This document shows, in pieces, positions 17,782 to 25,535 of a stretch of DNA of 64,000 nucleotides. The stretch spans positions 62,001 through 126,000 of the forward strand of contig JBHYDC010000012.1 of assembly GCA_051861205.1 (NCBI GenBank), given 5' to 3'. Below the pieces are notes generated by a model, which saw nothing but the letters and a program-made list of their open reading frames with translations, did not search any database and was not told the origin of the DNA. Positions within the stretch are counted from its first letter, which is position 1, and each line of letters starts with the position of its first letter. The DNA comes from JBHYDC01 sp051861205. GTDB lineage: Bacteria; Pseudomonadota; Alphaproteobacteria; Rhizobiales; Pleomorphomonadaceae. The position numbers were made by a program, and so were the translations under genes.

Positions 17782-17971
17782 TCCTTCCCCTTGTGGGGTC
17801 GCGAAAGCGACGGGCCGAGACCCGTGTCTCGGCCCAGGGGCCCGGTGGCCCGCGAAGGCCGGATGAGGGGTCCCTTGGCTCACCCCAGAGCACCCCCTCC
17901 ACCGGCCCACTCTTCCCGGCAGACCCCTCATCCGTCGCTGCCGCGACACCTTCTCCCCTTGTGGGAGAAGG
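17782..17971. repeat. RIME-like composite intergenic repeat, copy B
   Basis: Same order of modules as copy A: CCCCTTGTGGGGTCGCGAAA, the GAGACCCGTGTCTCGGCCCA module, a central variable part, then GACCCCTCATCCG and a perfect CTTCTCCCC-TTGT-GGGAGAAG hairpin. It fills most of the 268-base gap between the binding protein and puuD. Confidence 0.75.
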
Positions 17972-18010
17972 ATCTTCACGCCCCACCGTCTCCCCTAATC
18001 GGTCCTGTCC

Positions 18011-19192
18011 ATGCTCGCTTTTTCCGCCGAATGGCTCAACATCCTCCTGCGCTGGGCCCATATGGTGGCGGGCATCGGCTGGATTGGGACGTCGTTCTAC
18101 TTCATCGCGCTCGACCTCTCCTTGAAGAAGCGCGCGCAGATGAACCCCGGCGTCTACGGCACTGCGTGGGAAGTCCACGGCGGCGGCTTCTACCATGTCG
18201 AAAAATACATGGTTGCCCCTGCGCAGCTTCCAGATGATCTGATCTGGTATAAATGGGAAGCCTACGCCACCTTCCTCACCGGCTTTGCGCTTCTCACCGT
18301 CCAATACTACTTCAACGCCGAAGCATACCTGATCGATCCCGATCTTCTGACGATGCGGCCGTCGGAAGCCATCCTGATATCGATCTTTTCCTTGATCGGC
18401 GGTTGGTTTATCTACGACCGGCTGCTCTGCCGCTCCAAGCTCGGGCAGAATACGCCTCTCCTGGCCGTGTCGGTTTTCGTGCTGATCATGGCGTTCAGCT
18501 ATCTCTTCACGCATGTTTATTCCGGCCGCGGCGCCTTCATCCACGTCGGCGCTTTCGTCGGCACTATCATGGCGGCCAATGTGTTCGCGGTGATCGTGCC
18601 CAACCAGAAGAAGATCACTGCCAGCCTTTTGCGCGGCGAGGCGCCCGATCCCCGCCTTGGCGCCATGGGCAAGCAGCGCTCGGTTCACAACAACTATCTC
18701 ACGCTGCCCGTGCTCTTGATGATGGTGTCGAACCATTATCCGATCCTCACCAACCATCCGCATAGCTGGATCCTGGTCGCGCTCATCCTTGTGCTCGGCG
18801 CCATGGCCCGTCATTTCCTGAACCGCCATGAGGCCGGCGATCCCTTCGCGAAGATCTGGTGGACGCTCCCCGTCGCCGCCGCGGCGCTCGTCGCCGCCCT
18901 CATCATGACCGCACCCGCCGCTCGCACCGGCGGCGAGGCCGTCGTCAGCGACGCCGCCGTTCTGACCATCACCCAGACCCACTGCGCCATGTGCCACGCC
19001 GACAAGCCCACCCACGAGGGCTTCGCCGATGCCCCCAAAGGCGTCGTCCTCACCGACATCGCCCACCTACGCCGCTACGCCGCCGTCATCGACCAGCAAG
19101 CCGTGAAGTCCGACGCCATGCCGCTCGGCAACGAAACCGGCATGACGGAACAGGAACGCAAAACGCTGGGCGATTGGATCGCGGCGCAGTAG
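18011..19192 (+). CDS. puuD: Membrane urate hydroxylase PuuD with C-terminal cytochrome c domain
   Basis: 393-aa inner-membrane protein of the PuuD family, which oxidises urate to 5-hydroxyisourate and passes electrons to a cytochrome c domain instead of oxygen. The N-terminal ~300 residues contain about eight membrane helices with the family start LRWAHMVAGIGWIGTSFYF and the block HGGGFYHVEKY. The C-terminal ~80 residues carry one heme c site, CAMCH at 325-329, with a possible Met ligand in DAMPLGNETGM. It is the only urate-oxidising enzyme in the window and supplies the substrate of UraH. Confidence 0.9.
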   Translation: MLAFSAEWLNILLRWAHMVAGIGWIGTSFYFIALDLSLKKRAQMNPGVYGTAWEVHGGGFYHVEKYMVAPAQLPDDLIWYKWEAYATFLTGFALLTVQYYFNAEAYLIDPDLLTMRPSEAILISIFSLIGGWFIYDRLLCRSKLGQNTPLLAVSVFVLIMAFSYLFTHVYSGRGAFIHVGAFVGTIMAANVFAVIVPNQKKITASLLRGEAPDPRLGAMGKQRSVHNNYLTLPVLLMMVSNHYPILTNHPHSWILVALILVLGAMARHFLNRHEAGDPFAKIWWTLPVAAAALVAALIMTAPAARTGGEAVVSDAAVLTITQTHCAMCHADKPTHEGFADAPKGVVLTDIAHLRRYAAVIDQQAVKSDAMPLGNETGMTEQERKTLGDWIAAQ

Positions 19193-19213
19193 GGGAGGGG
19201 CGCGGTCATAAGA

Positions 19214-19259
19214 CGAAACGAGCCGTGAACACCTCAGGGGTTTGCGGCTCGGCGTTTCG
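19214..19259. terminator. Imperfect hairpin between convergent puuD and dnaB
   Basis: CGAAACGAGCCG (19214-19225) pairs with CGGCTCGGCGTTTCG (19245-19259) apart from a two-base bulge, in the 135-base gap where the two genes converge. A bidirectional terminator is the natural reading, but no T-run is present. Confidence 0.4.
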
Positions 19260-19327
19260 AATGCCTTGCACCACAATGCAGCCGGTCAGGCATGTATTGG
19301 ATTAAAGTCCAAAACGAGCGGGCGTTC

Positions 19328-20815
19328 TCACCCCATCCGCTCCGGCAAGTAATCCTCGCGTGCCAAGTTCCCGAACCGCGTGAACTGGGCCTCGAAGGCC
19401 AGTTGCACCGTGCCTGTCGGACCATGCCGCTGCTTGCCGATGATGACTTCGGCGATGCCTGTCACGGCTTCCATTTCGGCTTGCCACCTGAAGAATTCTT
19501 CGGTGCCTTCCTTCGGTTTCTTGCCTTGCATGTAGTATTCGTCGCGGTAGATGAACATCACCACGTCGGCGTCTTGCTCGATGGAGCCGGATTCGCGCAG
19601 GTCGGAGAGTTGCGGGCGTTTGTCGTCGCGGTTTTCCACTTGGCGGGAAAGCTGCGACAGCGCAACCACCGGCACCTGAAGCTCCTTCGCCAGCGCCTTC
19701 AGGCCGGTGGTGATCTCGGTGATTTCCTGCACGCGCCCGTTGCCCTGGCTTTTCGCCGACCCGGAGAGCAATTGGAGATAGTCGACCACCAGCAGATCCA
19801 GCCCGCGCTGGCGCTTCAGCCGGCGGGCGCGGGCGGCAAGCTGGGCGATCGAGATGCCGCCGGTGTGGTCGATGTAGAGCGGCAGCGTCTGCATCTCCTG
19901 CGCCACGGCGGCGAGCTTGGAGAACTGGTTCTCGTCGATCGCGCCGCGGCGGATGTCGGAGGACGAAATCTCCGCCTGCTCGGCCAGAATACGCGTGGCG
20001 AGCTGCTCGGACGACATTTCCAGGCTGAAAAAGCCCACGATGCCGCCGTTCACGGTCTTCATCGTGCCGTCCGGCTGCTCCACAGCCTCGTAGGCGGCGG
20101 CCACGTTATAGGCGATGTTGGTCACGAGCGATGTCTTGCCCATCGCAGGGCGCGCCGCCAGGATCACAAGGTCGGAGCGCTGCAATCCGCCCATCTGCCG
20201 GTCGAGATCGTCGAGCCCGGTAGAGATGCCCGAGAGGTGCCCGTCCCGCTGATAGGCCGCCGCCGCCATGTCGATCGCATCGCGCAGCGCGTCGGAGAAG
20301 GCGTGGAAACCGCCCTCATAGCGGCCGGTTTCCGCCAGTTCGAACAAGCGCCGCTCGGCATCCTCGATCTGCGCGCGGGGCGGCATGTCGATCGGCGCAT
20401 CGAAGGCGATGTTCACCATGTCCTCGCCGATGCGGATCAGGTTCCGCCGGACGGCCAGATCGTGGATGACGCGGCCATAGTCTTCCGCGTTGATGATCGT
20501 CGTCGCCTCGGACGCCAGCCGCAGCAGATACTGCGTTACCGGCATTTCGGCGATCTGATAATCGGAGGCGTAGAAGGTCTTCAGCGTGATCGGCGAGGCC
20601 ACCTTGCCGGCCCGGATCAGTTGGCCGATCTTCTCGTAGATCACCTTATGCTGTTCGACGAAAAAGTGCCCCGGCTCCAGGAAATCCGAGACGCGGAAAA
20701 AGGTTTCGTTGTTGATCAGCATGGCGCCAAGAAGCTGGCGTTCCGCCTCCACGTTGTGCGGGGCGTTACGGGCGAGGACAGCGGCTTCCTCGATCTTGCG
20801 GGCTTGGGCGGCCAT
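19328..20815 (-). CDS. dnaB: Replicative DNA helicase DnaB
   Basis: 495-aa hexameric helicase that unwinds DNA at the replication fork. The N-terminal domain (about residues 15-120, NVEAERQLLGAMLINNE) is followed by a linker and the RecA-like motor: Walker A ARPAMGKTS at about 222, Walker B LLVVDYLQLL, and DLRESGSIEQDADVVMFIYRDEYY near the end. No intein is present. A 16-base palindrome lies about 65 bases upstream. The ATG at 20815 gives normal family length. Confidence 0.96.
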   Translation of the reverse strand: MAAQARKIEEAAVLARNAPHNVEAERQLLGAMLINNETFFRVSDFLEPGHFFVEQHKVIYEKIGQLIRAGKVASPITLKTFYASDYQIAEMPVTQYLLRLASEATTIINAEDYGRVIHDLAVRRNLIRIGEDMVNIAFDAPIDMPPRAQIEDAERRLFELAETGRYEGGFHAFSDALRDAIDMAAAAYQRDGHLSGISTGLDDLDRQMGGLQRSDLVILAARPAMGKTSLVTNIAYNVAAAYEAVEQPDGTMKTVNGGIVGFFSLEMSSEQLATRILAEQAEISSSDIRRGAIDENQFSKLAAVAQEMQTLPLYIDHTGGISIAQLAARARRLKRQRGLDLLVVDYLQLLSGSAKSQGNGRVQEITEITTGLKALAKELQVPVVALSQLSRQVENRDDKRPQLSDLRESGSIEQDADVVMFIYRDEYYMQGKKPKEGTEEFFRWQAEMEAVTGIAEVIIGKQRHGPTGTVQLAFEAQFTRFGNLAREDYLPERMG

Positions 20816-20881
20816 AGTTTTCAGCGGCTCTTGAATTTGAAAGTGTTAATAACCTGTAACCCGTCATATCGGGTCCGGTTG

Positions 20882-20897
20882 CCAAACGGGCGTTTGG
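20882..20897. promoter_or_regulatory. Palindrome upstream of dnaB
   Basis: CCAAACGGGCGTTTGG: 7-base arms around GG, about 67 bases before the dnaB start. The position is compatible with an operator or an early-transcript hairpin; no binding protein can be named. Confidence 0.3.
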
Positions 20898-21006
20898 TTT
20901 GGGGTTGTCAGTCCTTTCCACAAGACACGAAAAGAGGCGATTTGGGCCATTGACTCAAAATGCCCCGATTCGGGGTTGAATATGCACTTGTTGATATAGA
21001 ATCAAA

Positions 21007-21030
21007 GAGGCGCCCTGTGAGGGGCGCCTC
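21007..21030 (-). terminator. Terminator of the rpsF-rpsR-DUF2232-rplI operon
   Basis: Perfect 9-bp stem GAGGCGCCC / GGGCGCCTC with a 6-base loop, 28 bases past the rplI stop in the leftward direction. It is followed by TTTGATTCT, a weak T-tract. Confidence 0.65.
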
Positions 21031-21058
21031 CTGAAACTGTCGGGGCCGACTGCGTTTT

Positions 21059-21622
21059 TCAGCCTTCGTCGTCGCCGCCGCGTTCCTCGTCCATCACCGA
21101 GCCAACTTCGCGCACGAAAGTCTCTTCGCGGGCGCCGGCGGTCAGGTCCTCACCGCGCGACTGGCGGTTGGCTTCGTCTTCCGAGCGGGCGATGTTGAGC
21201 GTGATCGTTGCCGACACTTCCGGGTGCAGAACGATCTCGACCTTATGCAGGCCGATCGTCTTGATCGGGGCGTTCAGCGGCACCTGACCGCGCGTGACGG
21301 TGAAGCCGGCAGCGGCCAAAAGGTCGGTGATGTCGCGGGTCGAGACCGAGCCGTAGAGCTGGCCGGTTTCGGCCGCCTGACGCACCACGTTGAACGAGCG
21401 CTGGTCGAGACCGATCTTGATGTCATCGGCTTCGGTGCGGCGTTCGGCGTTGCGCTGTTCCAGGCTGGCGCGCTCGTTGTCGAAGCGGGCTTGGTTGGCC
21501 TTGTTGGCGCGCAGCGCCTTGCCCTGCGGCAGCAGGAAGTTGCGGGCAAAGCCGTCGCGGACGCGGACGACGTCGCCCATGTTGCCGAGCTTGGCAACGC
21601 GTTCGAGCAGAATGACGTGCAT
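21059..21622 (-). CDS. rplI: 50S ribosomal protein L9
   Basis: 187-aa L9, which anchors the base of the L1 arm in the large ribosomal subunit. The N-domain is canonical (VILLERVAKLGNMGDVVRV and GFARNFLLPQGKA), followed by the long connecting helix and the C-domain. The last ~35 residues are acidic and extend beyond E. coli L9 (149 aa), common in alphaproteobacteria. ATG 21622 has AAGGAG 7 bases upstream. It ends the S6-S18-DUF2232-L9 operon. Confidence 0.95.
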   Translation of the reverse strand: MHVILLERVAKLGNMGDVVRVRDGFARNFLLPQGKALRANKANQARFDNERASLEQRNAERRTEADDIKIGLDQRSFNVVRQAAETGQLYGSVSTRDITDLLAAAGFTVTRGQVPLNAPIKTIGLHKVEIVLHPEVSATITLNIARSEDEANRQSRGEDLTAGAREETFVREVGSVMDEERGGDDEG

Positions 21623-21653
21623 GGTGTTTCTCCTTGAAGTCAGGGCCGGGCTG

Positions 21654-22604
21654 TCACACGCCCGGCGTTTGGGCCAGCCGCCGCGCGCGGATTCCGGTGG
21701 CGGCGTCGGCCATGCCGAGGAGCGCCAGAGGAAACAGCGGAAGCGAGATGAGGAAGGTGATGCCATAAAGCGCGCCCAGCAGGATCTGCCGGCCGGGCGA
21801 AGGGCGGAGCAGGGCGTGCACGACGGCAAGCCCCTGAAGCGCGAAGGCCATGCCGAGCCCGCCGGCAAACGCGCCCGCGATCAGTCCGACAGGCCCGTCG
21901 ACGGTCATCAGCAGCAACGCGATCGCAAAGCCCGCGATCATGATCGGCGGCAGCCCCACGGACCGGGCGATATTGTCCCACGGGCGGCGCAGCTTGCCGG
22001 AGAGCTTCACGATGCGCGCCGCCAGCCAGATGCCGAAGGCGATCGTACCGAGCCACACCATAGTAACCGTGATCGGCATGAGGCGCACAATGAAATGAGC
22101 GTTTTCAAGCACTTGCGCCTGATCCGGCAGAGGCTCGCCGGTTTGGGCGGCCATCGCCACCAGGGCGCCGGCGAGTTCTTCGGCCAGTTGATCGACGTCG
22201 GCGCCGATCATGGCGCCCGCCGCGATGATTGTCAGCGGTGTGATAACGGCCATGGCGGTGAATACGCGGGCGAGCGGATACCACTCCATCGCCGCTTCGC
22301 CGCCGGCGTTCTCGTCCGCCCGCGCCAGACCAAGCAGATGCGCATACCAACCGGTCGGCGCGCCCGCGATCAGCAGGAACAATAGCGCGGAGAGGGGCGA
22401 GATCAGAGCGGCGAGGATCGCGCCGGAACTGACCACGGCCGTTACTGCCGCGCCCGTACCCCAGCCGAGGCCGGCGATCGCGATCGGTAGGGGCGATATC
22501 AGGAAAAGCGGCAGACCGAGCACGCCGCCGCCGGTTACGGCGGCATAAAGAAGGGCCGCGGACAAACCGCCGGCAAGGCCGATCAAAATGGCGTTCGGTT
22601 TCAT
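21654..22604 (-). CDS. DUF2232 membrane protein
   Basis: 316-aa polytopic membrane protein of the DUF2232 family (distantly YybS-like), which is habitually encoded between rpsR and rplI in alphaproteobacteria. About eight hydrophobic helices are visible, with PLPIAIAGLGWG near the N-terminus. Function unknown. Start set at MKPNAILIGLAGG (22604); an in-frame ATG 15 codons earlier adds a charged stretch that does not look like part of the family. 31 bases separate it from rplI. Confidence 0.8.
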   Translation of the reverse strand: MKPNAILIGLAGGLSAALLYAAVTGGGVLGLPLFLISPLPIAIAGLGWGTGAAVTAVVSSGAILAALISPLSALLFLLIAGAPTGWYAHLLGLARADENAGGEAAMEWYPLARVFTAMAVITPLTIIAAGAMIGADVDQLAEELAGALVAMAAQTGEPLPDQAQVLENAHFIVRLMPITVTMVWLGTIAFGIWLAARIVKLSGKLRRPWDNIARSVGLPPIMIAGFAIALLLMTVDGPVGLIAGAFAGGLGMAFALQGLAVVHALLRPSPGRQILLGALYGITFLISLPLFPLALLGMADAATGIRARRLAQTPGV

Positions 22605-22766
22605 ATTCTCGCTGTCCCGCGGTGGGCGGTTAGGAACGCCGAGCGGCATCCGCCGCGCTCCAGCTTGCAGGGATGGGCGCCGCCTTTTCGCGGCACCCGG
22701 TTTTCAAGAGACGGCGTTTCGCCGATCCCACAAGGCAAGAACAGATGGGCTTTCAGCCCCCGGAAC

Positions 22767-23018
22767 TTACTTGATCACGAAGGGCAGCAGGCCGAGGATG
22801 CGCGCGCGCTTGATGGCTTTCGCCAGTTCGCGCTGCTTCTTGGCCGAAACCGCGGTGATGCGGGAGGGGACGATCTTGCCGCGCTCGGAGATGTAGCGCT
22901 GCAGGAGGCGAACGTCCTTGTAGTCGATCTTCGGGGCGCCGGCGCCGGAGAAGGGGCAGGTCTTCCGGCGACGGAAGAACGGACGGCGGGTCGGAAGCTG
23001 GTTGATCTCGATCATCAC
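22767..23018 (-). CDS. rpsR: 30S ribosomal protein S18
   Basis: 83-aa small-subunit protein that forms a heterodimer with S6 on the platform of the 30S. Canonical segments: FFRRRKTCPFSG, IDYKDVRLLQRYISERGKI and RITAVSAKKQRELAKAIKRAR. Its ATG overlaps the rpsF stop, so S6 and S18 are translated in step, as expected for a 1:1 complex. Confidence 0.97.
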   Translation of the reverse strand: MMIEINQLPTRRPFFRRRKTCPFSGAGAPKIDYKDVRLLQRYISERGKIVPSRITAVSAKKQRELAKAIKRARILGLLPFVIK

Positions 23019-23464
23019 TCGATGTCCCCAAACTCAGAGTCACGGCGCGGGCCACGGTCGCGGCGCGGACCACGGTCCCCACCACCCCCACGCGGGCCAC
23101 GATCCGGACGGCCGTCGCGGCCGCCTTCGCGGTCGTCACGGTCACGCTTCTGGAGCATGGCCGACGGACCTTCCTCAAGCTCGTCGACGCGGATGGTCAT
23201 GAAGCGCAGGATGTCTTCGCTGATGCTCTGCTGACGCTCCATTTCGGCCACGGCGGCCGGAGGGGCATCGAGGTTGAGCAGCACGTAGTGCGCCTTGCGG
23301 TTCTTTTTCACGCGATAGGCGAGTGCCCGGAGACCCCAGCTCTCGACCTTCTTAACGGATCCGCCATTGCCTTCAATGACGGCTTTGTACTGTTCGACCA
23401 GGGTGTCGACCTGCTGGCTCGACACGTCCTGACGAGCCAGAAACACGTGCTCGTAGAGCGCCAT
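23015..23464 (-). CDS. rpsF: 30S ribosomal protein S6
   Basis: 149-aa S6. Residues 1-95 form the ferredoxin-like fold (ALYEHVFLARQD at the start, KAHYVLLNLDAP in the middle). The C-terminal ~45 residues are a low-complexity Arg/Gly/Asp tail (DRDDREGGRDGRPDRG and similar), a common alphaproteobacterial extension. The 5' leader folds into a long stem that covers the ribosome binding site (separate entry), pointing to autoregulation by the S6:S18 complex. Confidence 0.96.
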   Translation of the reverse strand: MALYEHVFLARQDVSSQQVDTLVEQYKAVIEGNGGSVKKVESWGLRALAYRVKKNRKAHYVLLNLDAPPAAVAEMERQQSISEDILRFMTIRVDELEEGPSAMLQKRDRDDREGGRDGRPDRGPRGGGGDRGPRRDRGPRRDSEFGDIE

Positions 23465-23472
23465 GTGTGGTT

Positions 23473-23533
23473 AGCCTTTCCAACGTTTCATCACGACCCG
23501 GCGCCAAGCCTCTGCGAACCCATTGGAAAGGCT
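23473..23533 (-). promoter_or_regulatory. rpsF leader RNA (S6:S18-type), SD-sequestering
   Basis: In the transcript, AGCCUUUCCAA pairs perfectly with UUGGAAAGGCU over 11 bp, enclosing 39 bases that include the CGCCGGG segment. The 3' arm contains the GGAAAGG Shine-Dalgarno region and ends 8 bases before the rpsF AUG. S6:S18 complexes are known to bind a CCG-containing leader in many bacteria and repress rpsF; the architecture here fits that scheme. Confidence 0.65.
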
Positions 23534-23671
23534 CGGAGATGAATGATCGAGAGCGGAGACACGGGAAGCCGGGTCCGATCGTCCGACCCTGCCGCAGCCA
23601 ACCTCCGAAGAGATCGCCCGCAACCTTCCGTTCAGCCCCCAGCCGGGCATCACCTATCGGCGATGGTGCGG

Positions 23672-23700
23672 GCGATACAGGAGATGCGGCGCAAATGCAA
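23672..23700 (-). promoter_or_regulatory. Promoter of the rpsF operon
   Basis: Leftward -35 TTGCAT (23695-23700), 17-base spacer, -10 TATCGC (23672-23677). It would give a leader of about 200 bases containing the S6:S18-type stem. Confidence 0.5.
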
Positions 23701-24244
23701 GGGTGTGCCTGATTGGCGGCGGTTTTGCTTAAAATGCAGTGTCACTCACTCGCCTGACCAGGAAAAGATTGCATCATTAAAGTCCGGGATCAAACACCTA
23801 GTCCTCTGGACATCGATACCCGCAGGGCGAGGATTTTCGATGAAAATCGACTCCCTTCGTCTTCGAGATAAGGGCGACCTTGTCAAAAAAATCTCGCCCA
23901 GGCAGTTATCGTCCTAATACCGAACTCGAAAAGCGGCTTCGACACGTTCGGCGTTCACGACTAAACCCTACGCCTACTCCGGGATGAGGTGTCCGGCTTT
24001 GCTGACTAATAAGAGTGGGCCGCACGGTCAGTCGAGCAAGTAGCCATCAGATCTCGCAAGGCTCAGATAAACGCTCGGGTCGCGCTGGAGGATGCCGGGT
24101 TGCCGAAGTCACCACTAAAGGCGGACAGGGCGTGCGGTCGAAGGTGAACCAGCCGAGGAAAACGCTGCCTCGGCGGCTTCGGCCTTCGGTACATAGCGGT
24201 TGCGTCTACGCTTGCCCCCGCACCCGCCCGATTGCATCGGCGGC
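23701..24244. other. Non-coding stretch between rpsF promoter and YeeE-like gene
   Basis: 544 bases with lower GC than the flanks. Seen: a GATTTTC-GAT-GAAAATC hairpin near 23833-23849. Open frames of 77-124 codons cross it but lack family features, plausible starts or consistent codon usage. No tRNA, SRP RNA, RNase P or tmRNA signature was found on either strand. Confidence 0.45.
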
Positions 24245-25441
24245 CTAGGCCCGCCGCGTGCCTGCCCCGATCCGCCCGGCGACGGCAAGGCTCGCCCAGG
24301 TTCCCGCCACGCAGAACACGAGGAAAACCCAGCCCGACAGGGCGCCGGCGTGAATGCCGGACAGGAGAACGCCCACGGTGCAGCCAAGTGCGGTCATCGC
24401 CGCCCATCCCATCAGCACGCCGCCAACAAGGCCGCGCACCACCTGGGAAGATGTCGGGATCGCCGGCTTGAACTGCCCCGCCGCCAGCGCCGAGGCGAAC
24501 GAGCCCACCACCAGCGCTGCGACGAACGCGCCGTTGCGTGACAGCAGCGCCTCCTTGACCGCCGTCGCGCAGCCGCGAAAACCGTCGAGGCCATGCAGCG
24601 TTTCCGGCAGCAGCCCTGCCGCCGCGCCGGCGGTTCGGCTGAGGCTCCCGATCTCGGCGGTCACGCCCAGCGGCCCGACCCGGAGATACGCGATCGCGGA
24701 GATGACGCCGACCGCGACACCCCCGAGGATCGCGGGCCACCGCTCCACGAACACGCGCGAAAGAGCCGCCCGCACACCGGGCTTGGCCGCATCCGTCGCG
24801 TCTACCGGCTTAGCCATGCGCAGCACCAACAGCGCCAGCCCCGCCAGAACCGCCAGCGCGAGCACGAGCGCGCCCGTATATCCCAAGGTATGCGGCAGCC
24901 AAACGACCGGCGCATAGGAGATGCTGAGGAGATAAATCGGATTCCAGGTGAGGAACCCCAGCCCAAACCCGGCCAGCGCGCCGATCAGCGCGAAGGGCGA
25001 TGTGGGCGAGCCTTCGCCGAGGCGGTAGAGGTGCGCGGATAAGCAAGATCCGGATACGGTCATGCCCACCCCGAATACCATCGCCGCGAAGGCGAGCGCC
25101 GGACCGACCGGCCCGATGTGCGCGTCAGGCGGCAGCGCGCCCGCTCGCGGCACGGGCATCCACGCGCCGATCACCGCTTGCGTCAGCACCAGACCCACCG
25201 CCAGCGCCACGATAATCGAGAGCACGCCGCGCGGGTCTCGCCGGTCGCGGAAGTCGCGCAAGTTGCAGAAGAAGCAGAACCGCGACCGCTGGAGGACGAT
25301 CCCGAACACCGCGCCGACTACAAGCGAAAACGCGATCTCCCGTCCCTCTGTCGTCGGCGCAAATCCGAGTTGGGCGGTCGCCCCGATGGCGAGAAGCAAG
25401 AGGGCGGCAATGGTCGATCGCAGAACGATGGGCGCGGTCAT
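24245..25441 (-). CDS. YeeE/YedE (TsuA-like) sulfur-compound transport protein
   Basis: 398-aa polytopic membrane protein of the YeeE/YedE family; E. coli YeeE (TsuA) takes up thiosulfate through conserved cysteines. Here the family cysteines occur in SRFCFFCNLRDFRD, SGSCLSAHLYR and ALGCTVGVLLSG, and FRGCATAV adds one more. The start at 25441 gives a clean first helix; the in-frame sequence upstream is not membrane-like. It follows an exported sulfurtransferase gene by 94 bases, which supports a role in thiosulfate or sulfane-sulfur handling. Confidence 0.8.
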   Translation of the reverse strand: MTAPIVLRSTIAALLLLAIGATAQLGFAPTTEGREIAFSLVVGAVFGIVLQRSRFCFFCNLRDFRDRRDPRGVLSIIVALAVGLVLTQAVIGAWMPVPRAGALPPDAHIGPVGPALAFAAMVFGVGMTVSGSCLSAHLYRLGEGSPTSPFALIGALAGFGLGFLTWNPIYLLSISYAPVVWLPHTLGYTGALVLALAVLAGLALLVLRMAKPVDATDAAKPGVRAALSRVFVERWPAILGGVAVGVISAIAYLRVGPLGVTAEIGSLSRTAGAAAGLLPETLHGLDGFRGCATAVKEALLSRNGAFVAALVVGSFASALAAGQFKPAIPTSSQVVRGLVGGVLMGWAAMTALGCTVGVLLSGIHAGALSGWVFLVFCVAGTWASLAVAGRIGAGTRRA

Positions 25442-25535
25442 GGCATCCAGGCAGCGGAGGAGAGGGGAGGAATGTGGAACGGCCGCCCACGGAGTTACCT
25501 CCGGGGCGGCCAAGTTTGATGGACATAAAGGCTCG

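Noticed and set aside
19292..20953. 553-codon open frame antisense to dnaB
   Set aside because: DnaB on the opposite strand is unambiguous; the antisense translation has no recognisable domain.
23543..23917. 124-codon open frame upstream of rpsF
   Set aside because: It overlaps the rpsF promoter, has erratic composition and no recognisable domain or ribosome site.
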